A stretch of DNA of 64,000 bases from Lachnospiraceae bacterium (GTDB taxonomy: Bacteria > Bacillota > Clostridia > Lachnospirales > Lachnospiraceae), in NCBI GenBank assembly GCA_015057025.1, contig SVFD01000001.1, forward strand, positions 620,001 through 684,000. The letters run 5' to 3'. The notes below the pieces were generated by a model. The model had not been told where the DNA came from, searched no databases, and worked only from the letters and a program-made list of their open reading frames with translations. How positions within the stretch are numbered: position 1 is the stretch's first letter; every line of letters begins with the position of its first letter. Made by a program: the position numbers and the translations under genes. Positions 1 through 9,400 of this stretch are shown piece by piece.

Positions 1-2
1 TT

Positions 3-1439
3 ACTAAGGAAGTTTACATGTCTTTGTTTATCGGTATTTTATCGGGTTCCTTGCTTTATACAATGTTCCATCCGGTACAGACAGTAACCAAGACCTTTGA
101 TACCATTATTGCAAAACTTGCAGATGGCTGGAATGTAGGTATTATCATTTTCCTTGTTATTCTTGGTATTATGGTTAGCCTTATTAACAAGGCAGGCGGT
201 TCGGCAGCATATGGTGAATGGGCAGCTAAAAAGATTAAGGGCCGTAAGGGTGCTTCTCTTGCAACCTTTGCATTAGGTGCCATGATTTTTGTAGATGACT
301 ATTTCAATTGTCTTACTGTAGGTAGTGTAATGCGTCCTGTTACAGATAAGAGTAAAATATCAAGGGCAAAGCTTGCATACTTAATTGATGCTACTGCAGC
401 GCCGATTTGCATTATTGCACCGATTTCTTCATGGGCAGCGGCGGTAACTTCCGTAGCACCGGAGGGTGAAGGGTTATCCTTATTTATAAGATCAATTCCG
501 TATAATTTTTATGCGTTATTAACTATTGTTATGGTAATTGCTATTTCTCTTATGGGCTTTGATTACGGTTCCATGAAAAAACATGAATTAAACGCAGAAA
601 AAGGTGATTTGTTTACAAGCGGTAAGGAAGAGAATGAAACAGAAGCAGCACCTGCCAATACAAAGAAAGGCAGAGTTCTTGATTTAGTGCTTCCCGTTAT
701 TGTGTTGATTGTGTCCTGTGTTATCGGTATGGTTTATACCGGTGGATTCTTTGATGGTGTTGATTTTATTACCGCATTTTCGGAATGTGATGCTTCCGTA
801 GGTTTGGTATTAGGTTCTTTTGTTGCTCTTGCATTTACTTTTGTTTATTATTTGGTAACCGGAAGATTAAACTTTAAGGAATTGACAGATTCTTTTACAG
901 AAGGATTTAAAGCCATGGTGCCTGCTATTATGATTCTTACCTTTGCATGGACATTAAGCGGAATTACCATGGATTTGGGAGCTAAGGTATTCGTAGCAGA
1001 ATTTGTACGAGCTAATGCAGCCGGGCTTACATGGCTCTTACCTGCAATTGTATTTGTGATTGCAGTTGGCCTTGCATTCTCAACCGGTACATCATGGGGA
1101 ACTTTTGGTATTTTGTTACCTATCGTGTGTGCTGTATTTCCCGGTGGCGGCGAACTTATGGTTATTTCAATTTCTGCCTGCCTTGCAGGTGCTGTTTGCG
1201 GTGACCATTGTTCACCTATTTCGGATACAACAATTATGGCATCGGCAGGTGCACAGTGTAACCATATTAATCATGTATCTACGCAGTTGCCTTATGCATT
1301 AACGGTAGCGACGGTTTCTTTTGTAACTTTCCTGATTGCAGGTTTGGTACAGAATGCGTTAATTGTATTACCTATAGGTATTGTGTTAATGATAGCTACA
1401 TTATTTGTTATTAAAACAATTTCGGCAAAGAAAGTTTAA
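3..1439 (+). CDS. NhaC-family Na+/H+ antiporter, 5' partial
   Basis: Integral membrane secondary transporter of the NhaC type (PF03553), expected to exchange Na+ for protons or organic ions across the cytoplasmic membrane. The visible 473+ residues contain about ten to eleven hydrophobic segments, an FVDDYFNCLTVG motif near residue 90 and a CGDHCSPISDTT motif near residue 400, both typical of the family. The first ATG is at 18, but the frame stays open to the window edge, there is no clear ribosome binding site before that ATG, and the upstream codons (TKEVY) fit the family, so the gene probably begins outside the window. It ends tail to tail with the MerR gene, overlapping by four bases. The substrate is not determinable from sequence. 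Confidence 0.85.
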   Translation, partial: TKEVYMSLFIGILSGSLLYTMFHPVQTVTKTFDTIIAKLADGWNVGIIIFLVILGIMVSLINKAGGSAAYGEWAAKKIKGRKGASLATFALGAMIFVDDYFNCLTVGSVMRPVTDKSKISRAKLAYLIDATAAPICIIAPISSWAAAVTSVAPEGEGLSLFIRSIPYNFYALLTIVMVIAISLMGFDYGSMKKHELNAEKGDLFTSGKEENETEAAPANTKKGRVLDLVLPVIVLIVSCVIGMVYTGGFFDGVDFITAFSECDASVGLVLGSFVALAFTFVYYLVTGRLNFKELTDSFTEGFKAMVPAIMILTFAWTLSGITMDLGAKVFVAEFVRANAAGLTWLLPAIVFVIAVGLAFSTGTSWGTFGILLPIVCAVFPGGGELMVISISACLAGAVCGDHCSPISDTTIMASAGAQCNHINHVSTQLPYALTVATVSFVTFLIAGLVQNALIVLPIGIVLMIATLFVIKTISAKKV

Positions 1440-2248
1440 ATGGGTTCAATCAGTATTTTTATAAGATACATTTCATCCTGTTTCATTAACAGATAATTAT
1501 TGTAAACAGTTATATATGTATCGCTGAGAATCCGGAAGGAATGATTGCCAATATACTGTTTTAGTAATTGAATTGAATTTGTAATAGAATCAAGAGAGCC
1601 TTTGTGAAGAATGAAAGCATATTGACCGGCAGGCTGTACCAGTGTCCGATTATCTGACATACCCGTGCGCAGTGGTGAGGTCAATAGAAATGATTTGTCA
1701 TTCTTATGCCAAGGGTTCTCTTTTTTGATAACATATCCTATTGGAAAAGGATAAACGGAGTTATTTTTACACGCATCAGTATGAGTTTTAAGCATATTCA
1801 TAAACTCTTTGGATGTGGATGGATGCTCATGCACTAAGGTGGCAAACATATTTTGCGGTTTGGTTTGCATATAAATCATGGGTTGAGTTTGGATGTCGTC
1901 TTCATGAATTACGGATGAAAGAATTTGTAAGTCGTCTATATACATAATGGTATTTTGCAAATGAAATAATTTTTGCTTCAGGGTATGCTCGGTTTCTTTT
2001 AAAGAATCTAAAAGTAAGTCTACAGATTCGGATTCAAAAGCTTTTTTAATGGTATTTAAAGGCATTCCGGCATCCGCAAATGTTTGAATGGCGCAGAATC
2101 TGTAATACTGAGATGTTTTGTATAAACGACGGTTTGTTTCGGATATTTTGGCAGGAGTCAATATATTTAGATTATCATAGTGAATCAAAGTATCTGTTGT
2201 GGTTTCACATAATTTAGCAAATTGCCCAATGGATAATAAGTCATTCAT
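1436..2248 (-). CDS. MerR-family transcriptional regulator
   Basis: 270-residue regulator with a MerR winged helix at residues 1-70 (LLSIGQFAKLCETTTDTLIHYD, the usual motif with IHYD in place of RYYD), a coiled-coil linker at about 80-115 and a C-terminal effector domain of GyrI-like size. The ATG at 2248 is chosen because AAGGAG lies about 9 bases upstream and the HTH begins directly after it; a longer reading to 2287 would add an unconserved stub. It is transcribed divergently from the flavin reductase-like gene, whose promoter probably shares the 99-base gap, so that gene is the natural candidate target. The ligand is unknown. Confidence 0.8.
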   Translation of the reverse strand: MNDLLSIGQFAKLCETTTDTLIHYDNLNILTPAKISETNRRLYKTSQYYRFCAIQTFADAGMPLNTIKKAFESESVDLLLDSLKETEHTLKQKLFHLQNTIMYIDDLQILSSVIHEDDIQTQPMIYMQTKPQNMFATLVHEHPSTSKEFMNMLKTHTDACKNNSVYPFPIGYVIKKENPWHKNDKSFLLTSPLRTGMSDNRTLVQPAGQYAFILHKGSLDSITNSIQLLKQYIGNHSFRILSDTYITVYNNYLLMKQDEMYLIKILIEPI

Positions 2249-2346
2249 GGTAAGAAGCTCCTTTCCTGTTTCGCAGTAGTATAGCACATTTATGTTTGAT
2301 TTTCATTAGTGTTTTTGATAAACTTTTAAAAAGAGGAGGCGTTAAT

Positions 2347-2913
2347 ATGAAGAGACAATATTGGAAGCCGGGAAATATGTTGTATCCCTTGCCGGCAGTT
2401 ATGGTAAGCTGTCAAAGAGAGGGTGAAAAACCAAATATAATTACGTTAGCATGGGTGGGTACCGTAAACAGTGATCCGCCGATGGTGTCTATTTCTGTCA
2501 GACCGGAACGCTATTCTTATAATATTATTAAAGAAACAGGGGAGTTTGTAATTAATCTTACGACGGAAAGTCTTGTGAAGGCTACGGATTATTGCGGAGT
2601 ACGTTCGGGAAAAGATGTAGATAAGTTTGCAGAAATGAATTTGACTCCCTGCGCCTCAAAGGAAGTGAAGGCTCCGGGTATTGCGGAGAGCCCGGTATGT
2701 ATGGAATGTAAAGTAAAACAGGAAATTCCTTTAGGGTCTCACACTATGTTTATTGCTGAGGTACTGGCGGTTTCGGTAGATGAGAAGTATATGAATGACA
2801 CCGGTAAGTTTTCATTGGATCAGACCGGACTAATCGCATATTCCCATGGCGAGTATTTGTCTTTAGGAGAGAAGCTGGGAAGTTTTGGTTACTCTGTACG
2901 TAAGAAAAAATAA
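2347..2913 (+). CDS. Flavin reductase-like domain protein
   Basis: 188-residue protein of the flavin reductase-like (FMN-binding split barrel) family. The N-terminal LYPLPAVMVSCQ, the NIITLAWVGTVNSDPPMVSISVRPERYSY stretch and GEFVINL follow the family's FMN-binding core. Such proteins bind FMN and act as NAD(P)H:flavin oxidoreductases or electron donors, though many clostridial members have no assigned partner. The ATG at 2347 is preferred over an upstream ATG at 2296 because AGGAGG sits 8 bases before it and homologous sequence starts there. It is divergent from the MerR regulator, suggesting a regulator-target pair. Confidence 0.8.
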   Translation: MKRQYWKPGNMLYPLPAVMVSCQREGEKPNIITLAWVGTVNSDPPMVSISVRPERYSYNIIKETGEFVINLTTESLVKATDYCGVRSGKDVDKFAEMNLTPCASKEVKAPGIAESPVCMECKVKQEIPLGSHTMFIAEVLAVSVDEKYMNDTGKFSLDQTGLIAYSHGEYLSLGEKLGSFGYSVRKKK

Positions 2914-2932
2914 TAAAGCCATAACTAACGCA

Positions 2933-2960
2933 TTGACTTTTAAAAATCATAGGATATAAT
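2933..2960 (+). promoter_or_regulatory. Sigma-A promoter for the zinc-ribbon gene
   Basis: TTGACT at 2933-2938 and a perfect TATAAT at 2955-2960 separated by 16 bases, lying 55 bases before the next start codon. Confidence 0.7.
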
Positions 2961-3014
2961 ATAAGTATAGAGATGATGGGGCATTGTCTACTATGTAATA
3001 AGGGGGAACAATAT

Positions 3015-3386
3015 ATGGCATGGAAAGCACAGAATGAGATTAATTCTGCGGATGCAAAGCGTATTGATGCAAGTATTTTGCAAGTGGATACGCAGAGAAA
3101 AAATATGATTTTTCAGCTTGGTGAGGCATATTTTAAAGCCAATAAGGACAATGAAGAGGTAGAAGAAGCATATAAAGCATCTATTGATAGTATTAATAAG
3201 TTGGAGTACAATCGCAAGGTATGGATTAACCGTAAGATGAAATTACAGGGAATGCGTATCTGTGAAGGTTGTGGTAATGTGTTACCTTATGAAAGTTGCT
3301 TTTGTAATCGTTGCGGTATTAAATTAGAAGCTGTTGCAGAGGATTTGTTGGAAATTCCCGGCATGCAAAGCGAGGCAACACAGTAA
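3015..3386 (+). CDS. Zinc-ribbon domain protein
   Basis: 123-residue cytoplasmic protein. Residues 1-75 look helical and charged; residues 80-102 carry CEGCGNVLPYESCFCNRCG, two CxxC knuckles that should form a zinc ribbon. The start at 3015 follows a GGGGG Shine-Dalgarno; an ATG at 2973 has none. It has its own sigma-A promoter and is followed at 70 bases by another small gene in the same direction. No specific function can be assigned; zinc binding is inferred from the cysteines. Confidence 0.65.
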   Translation: MAWKAQNEINSADAKRIDASILQVDTQRKNMIFQLGEAYFKANKDNEEVEEAYKASIDSINKLEYNRKVWINRKMKLQGMRICEGCGNVLPYESCFCNRCGIKLEAVAEDLLEIPGMQSEATQ

Positions 3387-3455
3387 ATAAGTATACATTT
3401 ATTTAGGGGATAAATGTTTATTTTGTGTAAATCGTGAATAAAGGAGGAATGAGAC

Positions 3456-3656
3456 ATGGCAGAGAAATGCTATATTGCACATAATACGAGAACGGATGAG
3501 TATCTGGCAGAAAAATTTCTTCGAGGATTCTATATGACAGTAGACGTTACATCTGCTGTGAAATGCAAGAGTGAGGCAGAGTTGCTGAAGAAAATTGAGA
3601 AAGCGAATGTTGATTACAAATCACAGTTGTCCATTGAGGAAATTACAGTATACTAA
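3456..3656 (+). CDS. Small hypothetical protein
   Basis: 66-residue soluble protein with a good AAAGGAGG site 9 bases before the ATG and a terminator hairpin directly after the stop. It has no membrane segment or cysteine cluster. I do not recognise the family. Position and spacing suggest it is the last gene of a short unit with the zinc-ribbon gene. Confidence 0.6.
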   Translation: MAEKCYIAHNTRTDEYLAEKFLRGFYMTVDVTSAVKCKSEAELLKKIEKANVDYKSQLSIEEITVY

Positions 3657-3660
3657 AAAG

Positions 3661-3688
3661 AAACCAAGCAACTCTGCTTGGTTTTTTT
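3661..3688 (+). terminator. Rho-independent terminator
   Basis: Ten-base stem AAACCAAGCA (3661-3670) with TGCTTGGTTT (3675-3684), a four-base loop and a T run. Confidence 0.85.
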
Positions 3689-3709
3689 AAACGAAACAAT
3701 AGGAAGATT

Positions 3710-4426
3710 ATGAAGTTAAAAATAGTTTTTACAGGCAGATTGATATTTCGAATAACAGTAGCCGTTATTTGCGGCCTAATATATTTGAAGGATTCAAGTA
3801 AGTTGGATTTTTCCTCGGAGAATATGTGGATAGGAATCATTGTAGTCTGGTTTTTGATTATGATAGATTTTATACTTCGTTTTATCCCGGGGAAAATGCA
3901 TCCTATAGGTATGCAGAAGCATTTAAGGCAAAATTTTATACCAACAGACAAATACAATATAACATTAGAATTATCTGACAGTGATAGGGAACAGAAGAAG
4001 AAATTGGATCGTGGTGCTATACGGGTACTTGTCTTTTATATTTTTTTAAATGCAATTTGGGCTGTTTTGTATATATTAAAGATTTTTAGGGCTCAGGAAT
4101 TATTTTTGATAATGTTAATTTATTATGTGGGAGATATGATTTGTGCCAATGGGTTTTGTCCATTTAAATTATTATTTATGAAAAACAGATGCTGTAATGT
4201 ATGCCGTATATATAATTGGGATGCACTTATGCTGGTTATACCTTTGCTAATTGTTCCGAGTCTGTATTCATATTCTTTGGGAATGGTAGCGATTATATAT
4301 ACCATTGTGTGGGAGTGGAATTATTTAAAACATCCGGAACGTTTTTTGGAAGGCTGTAATGAGGCAATTACGTGTAAGAATTGTAAGCATGGAATCTGTC
4401 CTAAAAGATTTCCATGGAATAAGTAG
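3710..4426 (+). CDS. Polytopic membrane protein, unknown function
   Basis: 238 residues with about five to six hydrophobic segments (near residues 7-25, 40-60, 103-122, 128-146, 165-182, 185-200). The C-terminal tail holds a cysteine cluster, CKNCKHGICP, and a further CCNVC lies near residue 163, so a metal site or disulfides are possible. AGGAAG lies 4 bases before the ATG. I do not recognise the family. It stands between two terminators and is probably a single-gene unit. Confidence 0.55.
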   Translation: MKLKIVFTGRLIFRITVAVICGLIYLKDSSKLDFSSENMWIGIIVVWFLIMIDFILRFIPGKMHPIGMQKHLRQNFIPTDKYNITLELSDSDREQKKKLDRGAIRVLVFYIFLNAIWAVLYILKIFRAQELFLIMLIYYVGDMICANGFCPFKLLFMKNRCCNVCRIYNWDALMLVIPLLIVPSLYSYSLGMVAIIYTIVWEWNYLKHPERFLEGCNEAITCKNCKHGICPKRFPWNK

Positions 4427-4460
4427 AGGCAACACATTTTTTGAAAAATAGGTAAAAATA

Positions 4461-4497
4461 AAAAGGAAAACTTTTTGTTAAGTTTTCCTTTTAAAAT
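4461..4497. terminator. Bidirectional terminator
   Basis: Thirteen-base perfect stem AAAAGGAAAACTT (4461-4473) with AAGTTTTCCTTTT (4480-4492). It serves the membrane protein gene on the plus strand and tRNA-Pro on the minus strand. Confidence 0.8.
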
Positions 4498-4503
4498 AAA
4501 AAA

Positions 4504-4578
4504 TCGGAGTGACAAGATTCGAACTTGCGACCTCTGCCTCCCTAAGGCAGCGCTCTAGCCAAACTGAGCCACACCCCG
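4504..4578 (-). tRNA. tRNA-Pro (anticodon AGG)
   Basis: The minus strand folds into a standard 75-base cloverleaf: seven-base acceptor CGGGGTG/CACTCCG, anticodon arm CTGCC-TTAGGGA-GGCAG and T arm with GTTCGAAT. The anticodon is AGG, reading CCU; A34 is unusual for bacterial tRNA-Pro and may be deaminated to inosine. The discriminator is A and CCA is not encoded. Confidence 0.93.
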
Positions 4579-4612
4579 ATATATTAATGAGCTTTCGCAA
4601 CTCACGAATGCT

Positions 4613-4642
4613 ATTATAAGCTGAAATGCGGGTATACGTCAA
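4613..4642 (-). promoter_or_regulatory. Promoter of tRNA-Pro
   Basis: On the minus strand TTGACG (4642-4637) and TATAAT (4618-4613) with an 18-base spacer, about 35 bases before the mature tRNA. Confidence 0.75.
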
Positions 4643-4707
4643 GCTTTTTTTAAAAAAATATGTAAAAAAATAATTTATAAAAGAAGGACATAATTTGGAG
4701 GCATGAA

Positions 4708-5259
4708 ATGACAGAGAACAAAGGAAGCTATTTAAAAACATATATGGGAAATAAAGTAGACCCTTTAAGCGTGAAAGCGGAAGATATTACATTGGAAGAT
4801 ATAGCGCATGCTTTATCTTTAATGTGCCGCGGAAACGGACAGGTAGTGCATTTTTATTCCGTGGGGCAACACTGTATTAATTGTGCGAAGGAAGCAAAGG
4901 CGCGTGGATGGAATGAGCGTCTTCAATTAGGGTGTCTTTTACATGATGCGGCAGAAGCGTATATGAGTGATTTAATTACCCCGATAAAAGTCTATATGCC
5001 GCAGTATTATGAAATCGAAGATAAATTTTTGAAGGCGGTATATGAGAAATTTGGTTTGGCAGATTTAACGGAAGAAGAATGGAACATGATTATGGAAGTT
5101 GACAGAGCTTTGTTAACGTATGATTTAGTGGAACTTTTAAAGGAGCCCGTGCCTGACGAAGGATATCAGGTAGTACGAATACCCGATATTGATTTCAGAC
5201 CGTTTGAAGAGGTGGAGAAGGAATACAAAGATCTTGCCGAAACTTTATTAAAAAACTAA
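4708..5259 (+). CDS. HD-domain phosphohydrolase (YfbR-like)
   Basis: 183 residues. The HD motif LLHDAAEAYMSDL near residue 77-89, with an upstream histidine (VGQHCINCA) and downstream D (EVDRALL), matches metal-dependent HD phosphohydrolases; the resemblance is closest to YfbR-type nucleotidases and phage-like HD proteins. It should hydrolyse a phosphate ester of a nucleotide or related compound in the cytoplasm. TTGGAGG sits 8 bases before the ATG. The exact substrate cannot be read from sequence. Confidence 0.75.
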   Translation: MTENKGSYLKTYMGNKVDPLSVKAEDITLEDIAHALSLMCRGNGQVVHFYSVGQHCINCAKEAKARGWNERLQLGCLLHDAAEAYMSDLITPIKVYMPQYYEIEDKFLKAVYEKFGLADLTEEEWNMIMEVDRALLTYDLVELLKEPVPDEGYQVVRIPDIDFRPFEEVEKEYKDLAETLLKN

Positions 5260-5341
5260 AATGGTATTTTTAATATTAGTATAGAGTAAAATAGACTTAT
5301 TACGGAAAGAATATTGTGAAAGTAAAAAACGGAGTGATTTT

Positions 5342-6421
5342 ATGAGCAATATTCTTGATTATGTAAGGACATACGGGCACGAAACATTTGCAGAACGTCC
5401 TTTTTGTTCTGCGGATGCTTTGGTTCTGGCGCAACTCTCCTATATGGATTGGAGCAGTGCCGTGCCCTGTATTAAAAATAACGGAGAATTTATCCGTTTA
5501 CACGATACTTTATATGTAGGCGATTTGGAGCCGATGATTCGTGGTTCTGTTTTTAAGGAAGGAAACAGGGCTTTATTTTATCAGACTGCCAACAGCAAAA
5601 GATTCGGAAGTATAAAGCTTAACTTTTTTACTGAAATATGGAACGAGGAACGTAACATGCAGATGGCTGCTATAACGTTTCTTTTGCTGGATGGCAGAGC
5701 ATGTGTTACATTCCGTGGGACGGATGAAAGCTTAAACGGTTGGCGGGAAAGCTTTAGTATAGTTTATCGTTTTCCTATAGCTGCACAGGAATATGCTGCC
5801 GTTTATCTTAGGCAGGTGGCCGCGCTGGTAGATGGTCCTTTGATTATATGCGGTCATTCCAAAGGGGGAAATCTTGCCGTGTATGCATCGGCCAATTGTA
5901 AGATAAAGATTCAAAAAAGAATCAGAAGAATCTATAATTTTGACGGGCCGGGATTCCCGGAAGAATTTTTCAAGGGAGAAGGATATTCAAATATTGCGTC
6001 CAAGATTCGAAAATATGTGGCTCCTGAAAGCTTTATCGGCCTATTGTTAAAGGATAAAGCAAATACTTTTATGGTAGAATGTAAAGCGCATGGTATGGAA
6101 CAGCATGATCCGTATCAGTGGGAATTGTTTGGACCCAGATTAAGAAAAGCGTGTAAATATCGTAAAGAACGCAGAGAATCAGGCTATAAATTAAATAAGC
6201 AAATAATGTCTGTTTCCGGGGAAAAGGCGGGACGGGTCATTGAGGGATTTTTTACTGCGGTAACTGATGTGGGATTAAATAAATTACCGGAGCTTAATGC
6301 AGATTACGCACTGGCTGTATTAAGAAATTTTCATCAAAACGGCGGATATGATAAAGAATCGGTTATTGTTTTGGGGAAAATGCTTTTATATATGTTGCCG
6401 GGACGAAAAATCCTACGATGA
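5342..6421 (+). CDS. DUF2974 (Mbeg1-like) alpha/beta hydrolase
   Basis: 359-residue protein with a lipase-like fold. ACVTFRGTDESLNGWRESF near residue 120-138 is the oxyanion region, and GHSKGGNLAVYAS near residue 177 holds the nucleophile elbow GxSxG with the lysine variant typical of DUF2974 proteins. No signal peptide is visible, so it is probably cytoplasmic. An esterase or lipase activity is likely but the substrate is unknown. Start chosen from GGAGTGATTTT before the ATG. It precedes the large Hhe-like gene but that gene has its own extended -10 promoter. Confidence 0.75.
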   Translation: MSNILDYVRTYGHETFAERPFCSADALVLAQLSYMDWSSAVPCIKNNGEFIRLHDTLYVGDLEPMIRGSVFKEGNRALFYQTANSKRFGSIKLNFFTEIWNEERNMQMAAITFLLLDGRACVTFRGTDESLNGWRESFSIVYRFPIAAQEYAAVYLRQVAALVDGPLIICGHSKGGNLAVYASANCKIKIQKRIRRIYNFDGPGFPEEFFKGEGYSNIASKIRKYVAPESFIGLLLKDKANTFMVECKAHGMEQHDPYQWELFGPRLRKACKYRKERRESGYKLNKQIMSVSGEKAGRVIEGFFTAVTDVGLNKLPELNADYALAVLRNFHQNGGYDKESVIVLGKMLLYMLPGRKILR

Positions 6422-6444
6422 CAGTGGCAGATTCGGGAATACTT

Positions 6445-6453
6445 TGGTATAAT
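6445..6453 (+). promoter_or_regulatory. Extended -10 promoter of the Hhe-like gene
   Basis: TGG followed directly by TATAAT (6448-6453), an extended -10 element, 40 bases before the start codon; no good -35 is seen. AAAGGAG follows at about 6478. Confidence 0.55.
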
Positions 6454-6492
6454 AAAAAAAGCTATATTTTTGTATAAAAGGAGCAAAAGAGA

Positions 6493-9400
6493 ATGGAAGC
6501 AAAATTGAAAATTGAAGGTATTATAAATAAAACCATTAGCTTTTCCATGCAGCAAAATCGTATTAATGCGTTAAAAAAAGTGCGTATTTCAAATTTGACA
6601 ACGGAGGAGTATAACGGTCTTACAGTTAAAATCTCTTTTGCCCCGGGATTTGCTACCAATATGGAAGTGGCAGTGTTAAAACTTGCCGGTGGTGAAAATG
6701 TGGAATTAAATCATTTGGTGCCTGTAATCAATGGCGAGTATCTTGCGTCATTAACAGAAAAAGAAGTAGGCACTGTTACCATTGAAGTGTATAGCGGGGA
6801 AGAATTGCTTGGCAGTGAAAATCTGGAGATTGAAATTCTTCCTTATGGACAGTGGAGCGGTACTGTGTATATGCCGGAGCTTCTTTGTGCTTTTGTAATG
6901 CCCAATCATCCGGCAGTGCAGGGGATTGTAGCAAAAGCGGCAACCTGGCTCGAGAAATGGAAGGGTGAGCCGTCCATTCTTGGATACTCTACACAGAATC
7001 CTAATGAAGTCAGAATGCAGATGGCTGCAGTGTATGAGGCGATTAAACAGGAGGCGATTGCGTATTGTCTTCCTCCGGCATCCTACGAAACCGTAGGTCA
7101 GAAAATTCGTACACCGGATGAAATTACAGGCCAGAAGATGGCCACTTGTCTGGATTTGGCGGTTTTATATGCTTCTGCGTTGGAGGCTATGAGTTTAAAT
7201 CCTTTGATAATGATACATAAAGAACATGCATATATTGGTTGCTGGTTAGAAGAGAAGTCCTTTGCGGAATGCGTACAGGATGATGTTTCTGCGCTTTTAA
7301 AAAGAATCGCAGAAGGTATTGATGAGATTGCAATTGCGGAATGCACTGTCATGACTGCCGGTAAAAGTGTGTCCTTTGAGGACGCATGCAAAACGGCTAA
7401 GGAACTCTTGTCCAAAGAAGAAGACTTCCGTATGGCAATTGATGTGGAACGTTGTCGCGGCGGTAATATCAGACCTTTGCCTGCAAGGGTACTTGAGAAC
7501 GGGGCATACACCATTGTATCATATGATGCAGCACCCAAGGAGGCGACTGCACCTAAGGAATTAAGTACGGCAGGTCGCGGAGCTACTGTAACAGAGAATA
7601 CTATGACCAAACAGAAACTGTGGGAGCGTAAGCTGCTCGACTTAAGTCTTCGCAATACTTTGCTTAACTTCCGTGTAACGAAAGCAGGTATTCAGTTAAT
7701 GGTAGACGACCCTGCGCATTTAGAGGATGCATTAAATCAGGGTGAGGATTTTGCAATCTTTCCTTTACCGGCAGATTCTGATTTGACTCCGGGCAGTGAT
7801 AAAATTTTTTCGATTACGGATTATGCAGAAGAAATTAAAACCATTGCGGTGTCTGAATTTAAAAGTAAAAGAATTCGTACCTTTATGCCGGAAGAGGAAC
7901 TGGCAAAGGGTATGAAATACTTACAGCGTCAAGCGAAACTTAGCATGGAAGAAAATGGCTCTAACACCCTCTATCTGGCGCTTGGCTTTTTGAAGTGGTA
8001 TGAATCGGATGTAAGCCAGAAACCTCGTTATGCTCCCCTGGTTATGGTTCCCGTGGATGTAACCAAGAAATTACAGGATAAAAGTTATCACATCCGTATT
8101 CGTGATGAAGAACCCCAGATTAATATTACGTTGTTGGAATTTTTACGCCAGGATTTCGGCATGGATATCGGTGGTTTGGATCCCTTGCCCATGGATGAAA
8201 ACGGTGTTGATGTTCCTTTGGTTTTAAATACGGTACGAAAGAGCATTATGGAAAAGAAAAACTGGGATGTTTTACCGCTTACATTCCTCGGAATCTTTTC
8301 TTTTAGCAGATTTATTATGTGGAACGATTTGCGTAACCGTTCTGCCGAAATTATGTCCAATAAAGTGGTAGCCAGTTTGATTTCCGGTAAAATGGAATGG
8401 CAACCTGCAGAAACACTTAATGCAGAGGATATGGATACCCGCATTAAGCCCAGTGATATGGCAGTCGTAATGAGCGCGGATTCTTCCCAGCTTGTGGCAA
8501 TAGAAACTGCAGCAAAGGGTGAAAGCTTTGTTCTTCACGGACCGCCGGGAACCGGTAAGAGTCAGACCATTACCAATATGATTGCCAATGCCTTATATCA
8601 GGGGAAATCTGTTCTTTTTGTGGCAGAGAAGATGGCAGCCTTGTCTGTAGTACAGAAGCGTTTGGAAAAGGTTGGCTTGGCACCTTTCTGTCTGGAACTT
8701 CATTCTAACAAGGCGCAGAAACAGGCGGTTCTTGCACAACTTGAGCGTACCTTGGAAGCCGGCGGTAAAAAAAGCAGTGGTGAATATCAGGCTTATGCAG
8801 ATAAATTATATGCAGAACGTAGTGCATTGAACGAAGTAGTAGAAGCTTTACATGAAAAGCAGGCAAGCGGTTTATCCATTTATGAATTAATCGGCAAATA
8901 TGAGCTGATGAAAGAATACGAAGATAAGGTATACTTCACGGAAGAGTGGGCAATGGATATTAATTCCAAGGCCTATGATGAGTGTATTTCTTCACTTTCG
9001 GAATGTGCTGCAATCGGTAAAGAGTGTGGTGGTGTAAGTAACCATGCGTTGAAAGAATTTAAGTTATATGAATATTCCATGCAGCTTCGTAAGGAGTGGG
9101 AGGAAATTCTTACAAAATATCAGTCTGCCTTGCGTGAAAAGAGTGCAGTTCTTGCTCAGCTTGGTGCAACATTGGAGTTACCGGAAACTGCAACTATGGA
9201 TGATTTGTGCCTTTTGGAAAGAGTAGCATCGTATCTTACGGGTATGGAAGAAATACATGATACTCTTTTATCCGACATGTATGCACTAAAATCAGAAGAT
9301 GTTATTCACGCAGAAATTACCAAAGGCAGAGATTTGAAAAATATCCGTACGGAACTTTTGACACATTTTAAACCTACGGTATTGGATTATGATATTGCAA

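Noticed and set aside
4478-4741. 87-residue minus-strand ORF
   Set aside because: It runs across tRNA-Pro and its terminator, so it is not a gene.
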